A stretch of 42,548 nt of DNA from Porticoccaceae bacterium (GTDB taxonomy: Bacteria; Pseudomonadota; Gammaproteobacteria; Pseudomonadales; Porticoccaceae), in the NCBI GenBank assembly GCA_024639885.1, contig JAHEGD010000006.1, positions 1-42,548 on the forward strand, written 5' to 3'. Positions within the stretch are counted from its first letter, which is position 1. Every line of letters begins with the position of its first letter. This document shows, piece by piece, positions 24,250 to 33,487 of the stretch. Below the pieces are notes generated by a model. That model was not told the DNA's origin and did not search any database. It was given only the letters and a program-made list of their open reading frames with translations. The translations under genes and the position numbers were made by a program.

Positions 24250-25434
24250 ATGCGCGCCAAAAGCTTTGCCGAGTTCGATCCGCAGCGGGTGCCTTCGCCC
24301 TGCTTTGTGGTCGATGTCGCTGCCATCGAGGCCAATCTGGCGATTCTCGCAGCGGTTGCCGAGGCGAGCGGTGCCAAAGTATTGGCCGCGCTTAAGGCGT
24401 TCTCACTCTGGCAGCTCGGGCCGTTGACCGGCCGCTATCTGGCCGGCAGCTGCGCCAGCGGGCTGCACGAGGCGCGGCTCGGCCGCGACCACTACCCCGG
24501 CGAGTGCCATGTCTTCTCTGCGGCGTTTCGCGCCGAAGAGCTAGCCGAGCTTGCCACCTTTGCAGACCATATCGTGCTCAACTCATTCAGCCAGTGGTGG
24601 CGTTTTAAGCCGCTGCTGCTGGCCGCCCAGCAACAGCGCCCCGAGCTGCAATTTGGCCTGCGCATCAACCCGCAGCACTCCGAGGGCGCCGCCGCAATCT
24701 ACGACCCGTGCGCACCCTGCTCGCGGCTCGGTATCCCCGCCGAGCAGTTTGCCGGGGAGTCGCTTGAGGGGATTAGCGGACTGCACTTTCACACCCTCTG
24801 TGAGCAGGGTTTTGCGCCGCTGCAGCGCACCCTGGCGGCGGTCGAGGCGCAGTTTGGCGAGCAGCTGGGAGCGCTGTCGTGGGTCAACTTTGGCGGCGGC
24901 CACCACATCACCCAGCCCGGCTACGACATCGACGGGCTGGTCGCCGAGATTCGCCGGTTCAGCGCTCAGTACGGTGTGCAGGTCTACCTGGAGCCCGGTG
25001 AAGCGGTCGCCATCAACAGCGGCGTGCTGGTCGCCGAGGTGCTCGACATTACCCATAACGGCCGCCCGCTGGCGATCCTCGATAGCTCCGCCACCTGCCA
25101 TATGCCCGACACGTTGGAGATGCCCTACCGTCCCGGTATCCGCGGTGCCGCCGAGGGTGACGACGGCGCGGCGACCGCCAGCCACCCGCACAGCTACCGG
25201 CTCGGCGGCATGACCTGTCTGGCCGGCGATGTGATCGGCGACTACGCCTTTGCCGAGCCGTTGGCGGTTGGCGAACGGCTGCTGTTTGACGACATGGCCC
25301 ACTACACCATGGTGAAAACCTCCACCTTCAACGGCATCAACCTGCCGGCTATTGCGCTGTGGGATTCGCGCAGCGACCAGCTGCGGGTGATCAAGCAGTT
25401 TGGCTATCGAGACTTTAAGGAGCGACTCAGTTGA
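24250..25434 (+). CDS. nspC: Carboxynorspermidine/carboxyspermidine decarboxylase
   Basis: This 394-residue PLP enzyme of the alanine racemase-fold decarboxylases releases CO2 from carboxyspermidine to give spermidine. The N-terminus P-S-P-C-F-V-V-D and the PLP lysine in L-A-A-L-K-A-F-S match NspC/CASDC. Also visible are the H-F-H-T-L-C-E-Q segment, N-F-G-G-G-H-H-I-T, E-P-G-E-A-V and the active-site C-L-A-G-D-V. It starts 9 bp after the dehydrogenase and overlaps the speB start. No SAM decarboxylase is seen nearby, so this appears to be the spermidine route. Confidence 0.92.
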   Translation: MRAKSFAEFDPQRVPSPCFVVDVAAIEANLAILAAVAEASGAKVLAALKAFSLWQLGPLTGRYLAGSCASGLHEARLGRDHYPGECHVFSAAFRAEELAELATFADHIVLNSFSQWWRFKPLLLAAQQQRPELQFGLRINPQHSEGAAAIYDPCAPCSRLGIPAEQFAGESLEGISGLHFHTLCEQGFAPLQRTLAAVEAQFGEQLGALSWVNFGGGHHITQPGYDIDGLVAEIRRFSAQYGVQVYLEPGEAVAINSGVLVAEVLDITHNGRPLAILDSSATCHMPDTLEMPYRPGIRGAAEGDDGAATASHPHSYRLGGMTCLAGDVIGDYAFAEPLAVGERLLFDDMAHYTMVKTSTFNGINLPAIALWDSRSDQLRVIKQFGYRDFKERLS

Positions 25435-26306
25435 GCAGCGACCACGGCGACCACTTTCTCGGCTCAGAGATTCCTCAGGGCGGCAGCGCCGCGCTGTTTC
25501 ACATTTTGCCGGTGCCCTACGAGCGCACGGTTAGCTACGGCGGCGGCACCGCGCTCGGCCCAGCGGCGATTATTGAAGCCTCCTCGCAGCTCGAGGTCTG
25601 GGACGGCCGCAGCCGCCCAGCCGATTTGGGTATTCACACCCACCCGGCGATCGATTGCGGCGGCAGTGAAGCCGAGGCGGTGGCGCGGATCGCCGCCGCT
25701 ACGACGGCGATCGTCAATGGCGGTGGCATGCCGGTCGCTATCGGCGGCGAGCACACGGTCACCGGCGGGGTGGTGCAGGGGCTGCTCGACGCCGGTCTGC
25801 GCGACTTTGGGGTGGTGCAAATTGATGCCCACGCCGACCTGCGCGACGCCTACGAAGGCAATCCGCTCAGCCACGCCTCGGTGATGAAACGGGTTGTCGA
25901 TCTCGGTATCCCGCTGTTTCAGCTCGGCATCCGCGCCTACTGTGAAGAGGAGATGGCGATCCGCCGCGAACACGGTGTCTACAGCCTCGACGCCGACCAG
26001 CTGGTCCCTAATAATATCTCTGCCTTCGAGCTGCCCGCCGACTTCCCCGAACAGGTCTTTTTTACCCTCGACATCGACGGCATGGACCCCTCTATTTTCC
26101 CCTCGACCGGCACCCCAGTGCCGGGCGGGTTGGGCTGGTACCAAACCCTTGGCTTGTTTGAATCCGTGGCCTCGCAGCGTACCGTGATCGGTTTTGACCT
26201 GATGGAGTTCGCCCCGATCGAGGGCTTTCACGCCTACCAGTTTGCCGCCGCGCAACTGCTCTACAAGATGATGGGTATCGTCCAGCGCCAGCGCACGGCG
26301 GGCTAG
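25431..26306 (+). CDS. speB: Agmatinase
   Basis: This 291-residue ureohydrolase converts agmatine to putrescine and urea. The binuclear manganese motifs are intact: G-G-E-H-T-V, Q-I-D-A-H-A-D-L-R and S-H-A-S-V-M, with T-L-D-I-D-G-M-D-P later. It starts at a TTG that overlaps the nspC stop (TTGA), with AAGGAG eight bases upstream. It is the last gene of the speA-dehydrogenase-nspC-speB operon. SpeA upstream makes agmatine the expected substrate. Confidence 0.93.
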   Translation: MSSDHGDHFLGSEIPQGGSAALFHILPVPYERTVSYGGGTALGPAAIIEASSQLEVWDGRSRPADLGIHTHPAIDCGGSEAEAVARIAAATTAIVNGGGMPVAIGGEHTVTGGVVQGLLDAGLRDFGVVQIDAHADLRDAYEGNPLSHASVMKRVVDLGIPLFQLGIRAYCEEEMAIRREHGVYSLDADQLVPNNISAFELPADFPEQVFFTLDIDGMDPSIFPSTGTPVPGGLGWYQTLGLFESVASQRTVIGFDLMEFAPIEGFHAYQFAAAQLLYKMMGIVQRQRTAG

Positions 26307-26415
26307 GGCGCCATCCGGCAGGGGCTTTGCAGCGCCGTAGCGCGGCGCTAGACTGTGGCCAGCTTATTTATAGCTGGTATCACAACCCAACTACTGCCGT
26401 ATTAGGATATCTTCG

Positions 26416-27411
26416 ATGGCCCTGCCCGATCTGTTCAAAAACCGCTTGCGTCTGCCCGCCGTGGCGGCACCGATGTTTCTCACCTCCGGCCCGCAGCTGG
26501 TGATCGAAACTTGTAAAGCCGGCGTGGTCGGCACCTTTCCAGCGCTCAACCAGCGCACCAGCGAAGGTTTTGAGCAGTGGCTGATCGAGATCACCGAGGC
26601 GCTCGCCGCCCACGCACAGGCGACCGGCAGCGAGCCGGCCCCCTACGGCGTCAACCTTATTGTGCACGGTTCTAACCCGCGCCTTGAGGCCGACTTGGCA
26701 CTCTGCGTTAAGTACAAGGTGCCGCTGATTATCACCTCGCTCGGTGCAGTCGCTGAGCTGATCGACACCGTCCACAGCTACGGCGGGCTGGTCTTTCACG
26801 ATGTCATCAATGCGCGCCATGCCACCAAGGCGGCCGCGGCCGGCGTCGATGGTCTGATTGCCGTCGCGGCCGGTGCCGGTGGCCATGCCGGCACCACCAG
26901 CCCGTTTGCTCTGATCAACGAGATCCGCCAGTTCTTCGATAAAACGGTTCTGCTCGCCGGCTGTCTATCGACCGGCCGCGATATCGCTACCGCGCAGATG
27001 ATGGGTGCCGATCTAGCCTACTTGGGGACCCGCTTTATCAACACTCAAGAGAGCCTAGTGGTCGACGAATACCGCCAGATGATTGTTGATACTAGCTCCA
27101 AAGATATCCTCTATACGCCCAATATCTCGGGTGTCTACGCCAACTTTATGCGCCCCAGTATTGTCGGTGCCGGCCTTGACCCGGACAATCTTGAGCCGAA
27201 GAAAGATATCGATTTTGGTTCCGAGCTGACCGTCGACGCCGACAATAGCAGCGGCGACAAAGCGCAGGGCGCCTGGAAGACGGTCTGGTCGGCTGGCCAA
27301 GGAGTGGGATCGATCCACGACAGCCCGCCGGTAGCCGAGTTGATCGACCGCCTCGGTGCCGAGTACCGCGCCGCCAACGCGCAGCAGCAGCAAAACAGCT
27401 ACTCTGGCTAA
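26416..27411 (+). CDS. Nitronate monooxygenase-like FMN enzyme
   Basis: This 331-residue TIM-barrel protein belongs to the 2-nitropropane dioxygenase / NADPH-dependent flavin oxidoreductase family. It has the N-terminal L-P-A-V-A-A-P-M-F motif, V-G-T-F-P-A-L-N in the second strand, a G-V-D-G-L-I-A-V-A-A-G-A-G-G-H-A-G catalytic-loop and phosphate-binding region around residues 142-158, and G-A-D-L-A-Y-L-G-T-R-F. The His in G-G-H-A-G fits the proposed catalytic base. The true substrate is uncertain: many relatives act on nitronates, others are enoyl reductases or unassigned. It is monocistronic, with an inverted repeat (CCAGCT-N7-AGCTGG, 26359-26377) in its promoter region. Confidence 0.8.
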   Translation: MALPDLFKNRLRLPAVAAPMFLTSGPQLVIETCKAGVVGTFPALNQRTSEGFEQWLIEITEALAAHAQATGSEPAPYGVNLIVHGSNPRLEADLALCVKYKVPLIITSLGAVAELIDTVHSYGGLVFHDVINARHATKAAAAGVDGLIAVAAGAGGHAGTTSPFALINEIRQFFDKTVLLAGCLSTGRDIATAQMMGADLAYLGTRFINTQESLVVDEYRQMIVDTSSKDILYTPNISGVYANFMRPSIVGAGLDPDNLEPKKDIDFGSELTVDADNSSGDKAQGAWKTVWSAGQGVGSIHDSPPVAELIDRLGAEYRAANAQQQQNSYSG

Positions 27412-27474
27412 ACCGCACAGGGCTGCTATGCTGATAGCCTGTCGCTAGCCGACGTCACTACAGCGGGGTGGGTT

Positions 27475-27873
27475 ATGCAATTTGGTCAAGCGGTAAAGAG
27501 CGTTGTCATTGATAACTACGCCACCTTCAACGGCCGCGCGGCGCGCTCTGAGTACTGGTGGTTTGCGCTGTTCTCGCTGTTGGCGAGTTCGGCGGCGGCG
27601 CTAATCGACGGCGCGGCTGGCTCGCCGCCGGTCGCCGACAGCGGCGTCGGCCTACTCGAGCTGACGGTCACGCTGGGGTTGTTGTTGCCCTCGCTCGCGG
27701 TGGCGGTGCGCCGTCTCCACGACCGCGGCCACAGCGGCTGGTGGTGGCTGCTGGTGTTTACCGGCATCGGCGTTATCGTGCTGCTCTATTGGCTGGTGAT
27801 GCCGGCCAAGCCGGGTGCCGAAGGTGACCACAATCGCTGGGGTCGCAACCCACTATTAGCGGTGGACGAGTAA
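27475..27873 (+). CDS. DUF805 membrane protein
   Basis: This is a 132-residue inner membrane protein of the DUF805 family. The family start F-N-G-R-A-A-R-S-E-Y-W-W-F-A-L-F is clear, followed by membrane helices and the R-R-L-H-D-R-G-H-S-G-W-W-W-L-L motif, then a last helix and a polar tail with a W-G-x-N-P-L motif. The loop after the first helix is rich in small residues. Function is not known. GGGGTGG precedes the ATG. A small unknown gene follows after 18 bp and may share the transcript. Confidence 0.85.
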   Translation: MQFGQAVKSVVIDNYATFNGRAARSEYWWFALFSLLASSAAALIDGAAGSPPVADSGVGLLELTVTLGLLLPSLAVAVRRLHDRGHSGWWWLLVFTGIGVIVLLYWLVMPAKPGAEGDHNRWGRNPLLAVDE

Positions 27874-27891
27874 CCGACAAGCGAGGTGAGC

Positions 27892-28089
27892 ATGGCGATC
27901 AGCAGACGGCTACTGGACTACTTCAACCGCAAAAAATCGGCCTCAACCGACAAGAACCATACCCGCTACCGCAACGATATCTGCAACCACTGGGACTTGG
28001 ACTACCTCTCGCTCGATGAACTCGAACAGCGCCTGGGGGCCGGCGAGGTGGAGACTACCCTGTCGCGCAAAAAGCCGGATAAAGAGTAA
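27892..28089 (+). CDS. Small unknown protein (65 aa)
   Basis: I do not recognise this gene. The ATG at 27892 is chosen over a GTG two codons earlier because GAGGTG lies just before it. The protein is highly charged and soluble: a basic start (S-R-R-L-L-D-Y-F-N-R-K-K), a central R-Y-R-N-D-I-C-N-H-W-D-L-D-Y-L-S-L-D-E-L-E-Q-R-L stretch that looks helical, and a Lys-rich end. There is one Cys. Codon use resembles the neighbours, which supports it being a real gene. Confidence 0.55.
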   Translation: MAISRRLLDYFNRKKSASTDKNHTRYRNDICNHWDLDYLSLDELEQRLGAGEVETTLSRKKPDKE

Positions 28090-28155
28090 GGCCGCAGATG
28101 CCGCTATTGCGGTTGGCGCTGCGTTCGGTCAGCGTTCTACTAGCAGGCCAAACAG

Positions 28156-28181
28156 TTAATGTAGTAACATGGCTACATTAA
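28156..28181. promoter_or_regulatory. Palindromic operator of the toxin-antitoxin pair
   Basis: TTAATGTAG and CTACATTAA form perfect 9-bp inverted arms around an 8-bp spacer, 19 bp before the antitoxin start. Phd/YefM antitoxins bind such palindromes over their own promoter. The AT-rich arms stand out from the surrounding GC-rich DNA. Confidence 0.7.
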
Positions 28182-28200
28182 TGATTGGGAGCCAGTAACG

Positions 28201-28455
28201 ATGACGATCACCACCATGTCGAGCCGAGAGCTAAACCAAAATGTTACTCAGGCAAAAAAAGCGGCGCTACACGGCCCAGTAATCATTACTGATCGGGGCC
28301 GTCCCGCCCATGTACTGCTCACTATCGAAGAGTACCGCCGCCTCTCTGGGCGCACCCGCAGTATTGCCGATGCGCTACATTTGCGGGACAGTGCCGACGT
28401 CGAGTTCGAGCCGGGGCGGGTAGCCATTGAGCCCGCGCCTGTCGATTTCGATTGA
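28201..28455 (+). CDS. Phd/YefM family antitoxin
   Basis: This 84-residue protein has the Phd/YefM fold: M-S-S-R-E-L-N-Q-N-V-T-Q-A-K-K-A-A near the N-terminus for DNA binding, then G-P-V-I-I-T-D-R-G-R-P-A-H-V-L-L-T-I-E-E-Y-R-R-L. The acidic C-terminal tail would neutralise the toxin. A GGGAG ribosome-binding site precedes the ATG. Its stop overlaps the toxin start (TGATG), as usual for coupled toxin-antitoxin genes. Confidence 0.9.
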   Translation: MTITTMSSRELNQNVTQAKKAALHGPVIITDRGRPAHVLLTIEEYRRLSGRTRSIADALHLRDSADVEFEPGRVAIEPAPVDFD

Positions 28456-28886
28456 TGTATCTGCTCGATACCAACGTCATCTCAGAGCTGCGCAAGGTTC
28501 GTTCGGGTAGGGCAGAGCCAACTGTTGCCGCGTGGGCAGAGGCCGTTGATGCCGGCTACCTGTATCTCTCTGCAATGACGATCTTAGAGTTAGAGCTGGG
28601 TGTCTTGTCGCTCGAGCGCCGCGACTCAGTGCAGGGCGCGGTGTTGCGTGGCTGGCTGGACAAGCAAGTGATTCCGGAGTTCAGCTCGCGAACACTACCG
28701 GTCGATAGTAGGGTCGCGCTCTGTTGTGCTCGCCTGCATGTTCCCGACCGGCGCAGCGAGCGCGACGCTCTGATTGCTGCCACCGCGCTGGTTCACGGCT
28801 TGACGGTAGTCACCCGCAATGTAGAAGATTTTCGTGCCACCGGGGTGGCTTTGCTCAACCCTTGGCAGGCCACTGCGGGCGGCTGA
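28455..28886 (+). CDS. VapC-type PIN domain toxin
   Basis: This 143-residue PIN-domain ribonuclease is the probable toxin. The acidic active-site residues are all present: D in Y-L-L-D-T-N-V-I-S-E (N-terminus), E in M-T-I-L-E-L-E-L-G, and D in R-D-A-L-I-A-A-T-A and R-N-V-E-D-F. The start at 28455 shares a base with the antitoxin stop; an in-frame TTG one codon earlier is less likely. The pairing with a Phd-type rather than a VapB-type antitoxin is a common hybrid. Confidence 0.9.
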   Translation: MYLLDTNVISELRKVRSGRAEPTVAAWAEAVDAGYLYLSAMTILELELGVLSLERRDSVQGAVLRGWLDKQVIPEFSSRTLPVDSRVALCCARLHVPDRRSERDALIAATALVHGLTVVTRNVEDFRATGVALLNPWQATAGG

Positions 28887-28926
28887 GCACCGGTGCGAGT
28901 TTATCAGTTCACTGTTGGGGAGTCCC

Positions 28927-29542
28927 ATGCTAACTGTCTACGGCGATCGCTTCTCTGGCAACTGCTACAAAGTCGCCTGGGTGCTACACCGGCTGGCTGT
29001 CGATCACCGCTGGGTAGAGACCGACATTCTCGCCGGCGAAACGCACACCCCAGCGTTTCTGGCCATCAACCCGCTCGGTAAAGTGCCGCTGGTTGCTACT
29101 CGCCGACGGCCGCGCGTTGAGCGAGTCCAACGCCATTATCCACTACCTCGCCACCGGCAGTGACCTGCTGCCGAGTGAGCCGTTTGCCGCCGCCAAGCTG
29201 CTCGCCTGGCAATTTTTTGAGCAGTACAGCCACGAGCCCTACATCGCCACCGCCCGGTTTATCAACCGCTACCTCGGCCTGCCCGAGGCGCGCCGCGCCG
29301 AGTATGCCGCTAAGCAGCAGGGCGGCCATAAAGCACTGGCGGTGATGGAGCAGCAGTTAGCCGCCAGCCGATTTCTGCTCGGCGACCAGCTCAGCCTTGC
29401 CGATATCACCCTCTACGCCTATACCCACGTCGCCGATGAAGGTGGCTTTGAGCTGGCCGGCTACCCGCAGATTAGCCGCTGGCTAGCTGATTTTGCCGCC
29501 CAGCCAGGTCACCTAGCTATGGGCGCAGCGCCGTCGAGTTGA
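28927..29542 (+). pseudogene. Glutathione S-transferase, frameshifted
   Basis: Two overlapping frames together encode one complete glutathione S-transferase of about 204 residues. The first (from ATG 28927, GGGGAG upstream) gives the thioredoxin-like N-terminus M-L-T-V-Y-G-D-R-F-S-G-N-C-Y-K-V to N-P-L-G-K-V-P-L-V. The second continues L-L-A-D-G-R-A-L-S-E-S-N-A-I-I-H-Y-L-A and the helical C-terminal domain. The break lies at about 29092-29095, where removing one T from GGTTGC restores the frame (P-L-V-L-L-A-D-G). Both parts are otherwise intact, so this is a very recent mutation or a sequencing error. The 3' end overlaps the convergent hydrolase gene by 34 bp. Confidence 0.85.
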
Positions 29543-30417
29543 CGGTAAAACGCCAAGTAGTGGTCAACCACTTCTGCCGGCGCTTCTATTTGCGGGTAGT
29601 GGCCGATCAGGGGTAGCCGAGCGAGATAGTCTAGCCGGCAGCCGAGCGCTTGATAGCGCGCTACCATATGCTCGCCCGACACCGGGTCGACCGAGCCGTT
29701 GATTAGCGCCAGCGGCACTGCACTGGTTTGCAGCGGTGTCAGCCAGCGCTGGCGGTGTTGGCGGCGGTCGTTAATGTAGGTGATCAGGTTGTGGAAGAGG
29801 TGCTTGCCGTTGTGCTGATTGATCAGCCACCAGTGCGCCTGTAACTCATCATCACTCGGCTGTGTGGCCGGGCCAAACACCTTGCTAAAACTGGCGGCAA
29901 ATTGCCGATAGCCGGCCAGCCGGTTAACCAGCCCGCCGAGCGGGCTGAGCAACAGCTTTTGGGTGAGCAGCGCGCGATGGGTCTCGGGGAACAGGCCGCC
30001 GTTTAAAAAGCAGCAGCTGGCGTATTGATCGCTCTGCCGTTCGGCCTGGCGGGCCAGCAGCTCTTGAGCAACGCTGACGCTGTAGTCGTGGACCAGCAGG
30101 TGGCAGTTATCGATACCGCGCGCGACAAGCAGTGCCTCGACCAAGTCGGCTTGGCCGTGAATGGTGTAGTTGCGGCGGTTGGGCTTGGCCGAAAAGCCAA
30201 AGCCGAGCAGATCGGGGGCGAGCAACTCGAACTGCTCGCCAAGCGGCGCCCAGACCGGCTGCCAATCCCAGCCCGATGATGGGAAGCCGTGTAACAGCAA
30301 CAGGGTTGGTTTGTCGGGATTGGCGGTGACGCGATAGAAAACCTGCTGGTTGCGGTGGGTGAAGTAGTCGCCCGCAGCGCCCCACTGCTGGGCTAAATCG
30401 ATGGGCAGCTGGGCCAT
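29509..30417 (-). CDS. MEST-like alpha/beta hydrolase
   Basis: This 302-residue alpha/beta hydrolase resembles the MEST/PEG1 branch of the epoxide hydrolase-haloalkane dehalogenase group. The oxyanion motif L-L-H-G-F-P-S-S-G-W-D-W is present. The nucleophile elbow reads H-D-Y-S-V-S where MEST proteins have H-D-Y-G-D. Other MEST-type segments are L-N-G-G-L-F-P-E-T-H-R, V-F-G-P-A-T-Q-P-S, Y-I-N-D-R-R-Q-H-R-Q-R-W, and the His in I-G-H-Y-P-Q-I-E. The ATG at 30417 has GGAG upstream; the frame continues into rsmE but that part is not conserved. The substrate is unknown. Confidence 0.8.
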   Translation of the reverse strand: MAQLPIDLAQQWGAAGDYFTHRNQQVFYRVTANPDKPTLLLLHGFPSSGWDWQPVWAPLGEQFELLAPDLLGFGFSAKPNRRNYTIHGQADLVEALLVARGIDNCHLLVHDYSVSVAQELLARQAERQSDQYASCCFLNGGLFPETHRALLTQKLLLSPLGGLVNRLAGYRQFAASFSKVFGPATQPSDDELQAHWWLINQHNGKHLFHNLITYINDRRQHRQRWLTPLQTSAVPLALINGSVDPVSGEHMVARYQALGCRLDYLARLPLIGHYPQIEAPAEVVDHYLAFYRQLDGAAPIAR

Positions 30418-30494
30418 ATAAAACTCCGCGCAATTGAATGACCTCAACAGCCTAATAGTAGTGGAAGTGGCTGTCGAGTAGTGCTGACTGGAGC

Positions 30495-31220
30495 TTAAAA
30501 ATCCCCCCACAGCGTCTGCAGGGCGGCGATCGCGGCGAGCGGCGCGGTCTCGGTACGCAGCACCCGCGGGCCGAGCGTCAGTGGTTGGAAGCCGGCCGCT
30601 TGGGCGGCGCTGATTTCGGCATCGCTGAGACCGCCTTCGGGGCCGATCAACAGGCAGGCCGAGCTGGGCGCGGTATAGCTTTGCAGCGCCGCCGCAGAGC
30701 GGTGGTGGAGCACCAGCTTGAGCGCGCTCGGCTCGCTGGCCAGCAGCTCGTGGAGCGGGGTGATCGGGTTGATCTGCGGCGGTCTGTTGCGCTGGCACTG
30801 CTCGCAGGCGCTGTAGGCTATCTGCTGCCACTGGGCCTGTTTTTTGTCGGCGCGCTCGCCGCGCAGTTTGACATCACCGCGCTCGCAGAGCAGCGGTGTG
30901 ATAGTCGTGGCACCCAACTCGGTGGCCTTCTGCACGACCCACTCCATACGCTCACCCTTAGATACTGCAACGGCTAGATGGACAGTAAGTGCAGACTCAC
31001 GGTCGTCCGGGCAGTGCTCGCCAACCAGTGCGGTGGCATGTTTTTTACCCGCCTCGACGAGCTTGGCGGCGTGCTCGCCGCCGCGCCCGTCAAACAGGGT
31101 CACCGCTGCGCCCGGCCCCATCCGCAGCGCCGCCACACAGTGGCGGGCGGCACTCTCGCTGAGTGCAACGGTGGCGCCGCGCTCGAGCGGTGCGGGGCTG
31201 AACAGGCGCGGGCAGCGCAC
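30495..31220 (-). CDS. rsmE: 16S rRNA (uracil1498-N3)-methyltransferase RsmE
   Basis: This 241-residue SPOUT-class methyltransferase modifies U1498 of 16S rRNA using SAM. It has an N-terminal PUA-like domain (P-R-L-F-S to about residue 70) and the knotted domain with Q-K-A-T-E-L-G-A-T-T-I-T-P-L, the I-G-P-E-G-G-L motif and the L-G-P-R-V-L-R-T-E-T-A motif near the end. It starts with GTG, three bases after the metF stop, and closes the SAM-cycle operon. Being a SAM-using enzyme, its position is sensible. Confidence 0.94.
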   Translation of the reverse strand: MRCPRLFSPAPLERGATVALSESAARHCVAALRMGPGAAVTLFDGRGGEHAAKLVEAGKKHATALVGEHCPDDRESALTVHLAVAVSKGERMEWVVQKATELGATTITPLLCERGDVKLRGERADKKQAQWQQIAYSACEQCQRNRPPQINPITPLHELLASEPSALKLVLHHRSAAALQSYTAPSSACLLIGPEGGLSDAEISAAQAAGFQPLTLGPRVLRTETAPLAAIAALQTLWGDF

Positions 31221-31223
31221 CGC

Positions 31224-32069
31224 TTACTGGCCGTCGCCGAACAGGTTGCTGCACAGCCGGCCGGTCGGCCGCCACTGGTTCATGGTGTAGAAGTGCAGGC
31301 CGGGGGCGCCGCCGGCGATCAGCTGCTCGCAGAGCTTGGTGACCACTTCGAGGCCGTACTCGATCAGCGCCTCGCTGTCGTCGGCGCGCTCTTTGAGCTG
31401 CCAGCGCAGCCAGCGCGGAATATCGGCACCGCAGGCATCGGAGAAGCGCAGCAGGTTTTGGTAGTTGGTCAGCGGCATGATACCGGGCACGATCGGCTGG
31501 TCGATGCCGACTTTGGCGCAGGCGTCGACAAACGCGAAGTAGGCGTCGGCGCTGTAGAAGTACTGCGTAATCGCGGCGTCGGCACCGGCCTTGAACTTCT
31601 CGCCGAGCCAGTGGATATCGCGGCTGTAGCTCTCCGCCTCGGGGTGGATCTCTGGGTAAGCGGCGACCAAGATATTGAACTGGTCGCCGGTTTCGCGACG
31701 GATGAACTCGACCAGCTGGTTGGCGTGAACCAGCTGGCTGGCACCGCCCATGCCAGAGGGCAGATCGCCGCGCAGGGCGACGATGTGCTCGACCCCGGCG
31801 GCCGCGTAATCGCGCAGTAAGGCGGCGATGGTCTGCTCGCCGTCACCGCCAAACGACAGATGCGGTGCGGCGCGGCTGCCGGCCTGGATCAGGTCGACGA
31901 CCACATTGCGGGTGGTGTCGCGGGTCGAGCCGCCGGCGCCGTAGGTGACCGAGAAATACTCGGGGCTGTAGGCGGCCAGCTGGCTGCGGGTCTCGGCCAA
32001 GTTGGCGTGGCCCTTCTCGGTTTTAGGCGGAAAGAACTCGAAGCTGATTGGCACGGATGGGTTGCTCAT
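31224..32069 (-). CDS. metF: 5,10-methylenetetrahydrofolate reductase
   Basis: This 281-residue FAD-dependent TIM-barrel enzyme makes 5-methyltetrahydrofolate for methionine synthesis. Family motifs: S-F-E-F-F-P-P-K-T near the N-terminus, V-T-Y-G-A-G-G-S-T-R-D-T-T, H-I-V-A-L-R-G-D-L-P, and D-A-A-I-T-Q-Y-F-Y. AAGAAGG serves as ribosome-binding site. It lies 12 bp after ahcY in the operon, so SAM recycling and methyl supply are made together. Confidence 0.95.
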   Translation of the reverse strand: MSNPSVPISFEFFPPKTEKGHANLAETRSQLAAYSPEYFSVTYGAGGSTRDTTRNVVVDLIQAGSRAAPHLSFGGDGEQTIAALLRDYAAAGVEHIVALRGDLPSGMGGASQLVHANQLVEFIRRETGDQFNILVAAYPEIHPEAESYSRDIHWLGEKFKAGADAAITQYFYSADAYFAFVDACAKVGIDQPIVPGIMPLTNYQNLLRFSDACGADIPRWLRWQLKERADDSEALIEYGLEVVTKLCEQLIAGGAPGLHFYTMNQWRPTGRLCSNLFGDGQ

Positions 32070-32081
32070 GGGCGGGCCTTC

Positions 32082-33458
<1,377 letters not shown>

Positions 33459-33487
33459 AGTCTGCTCCTAAAGGGGTGTTTGGTGGT

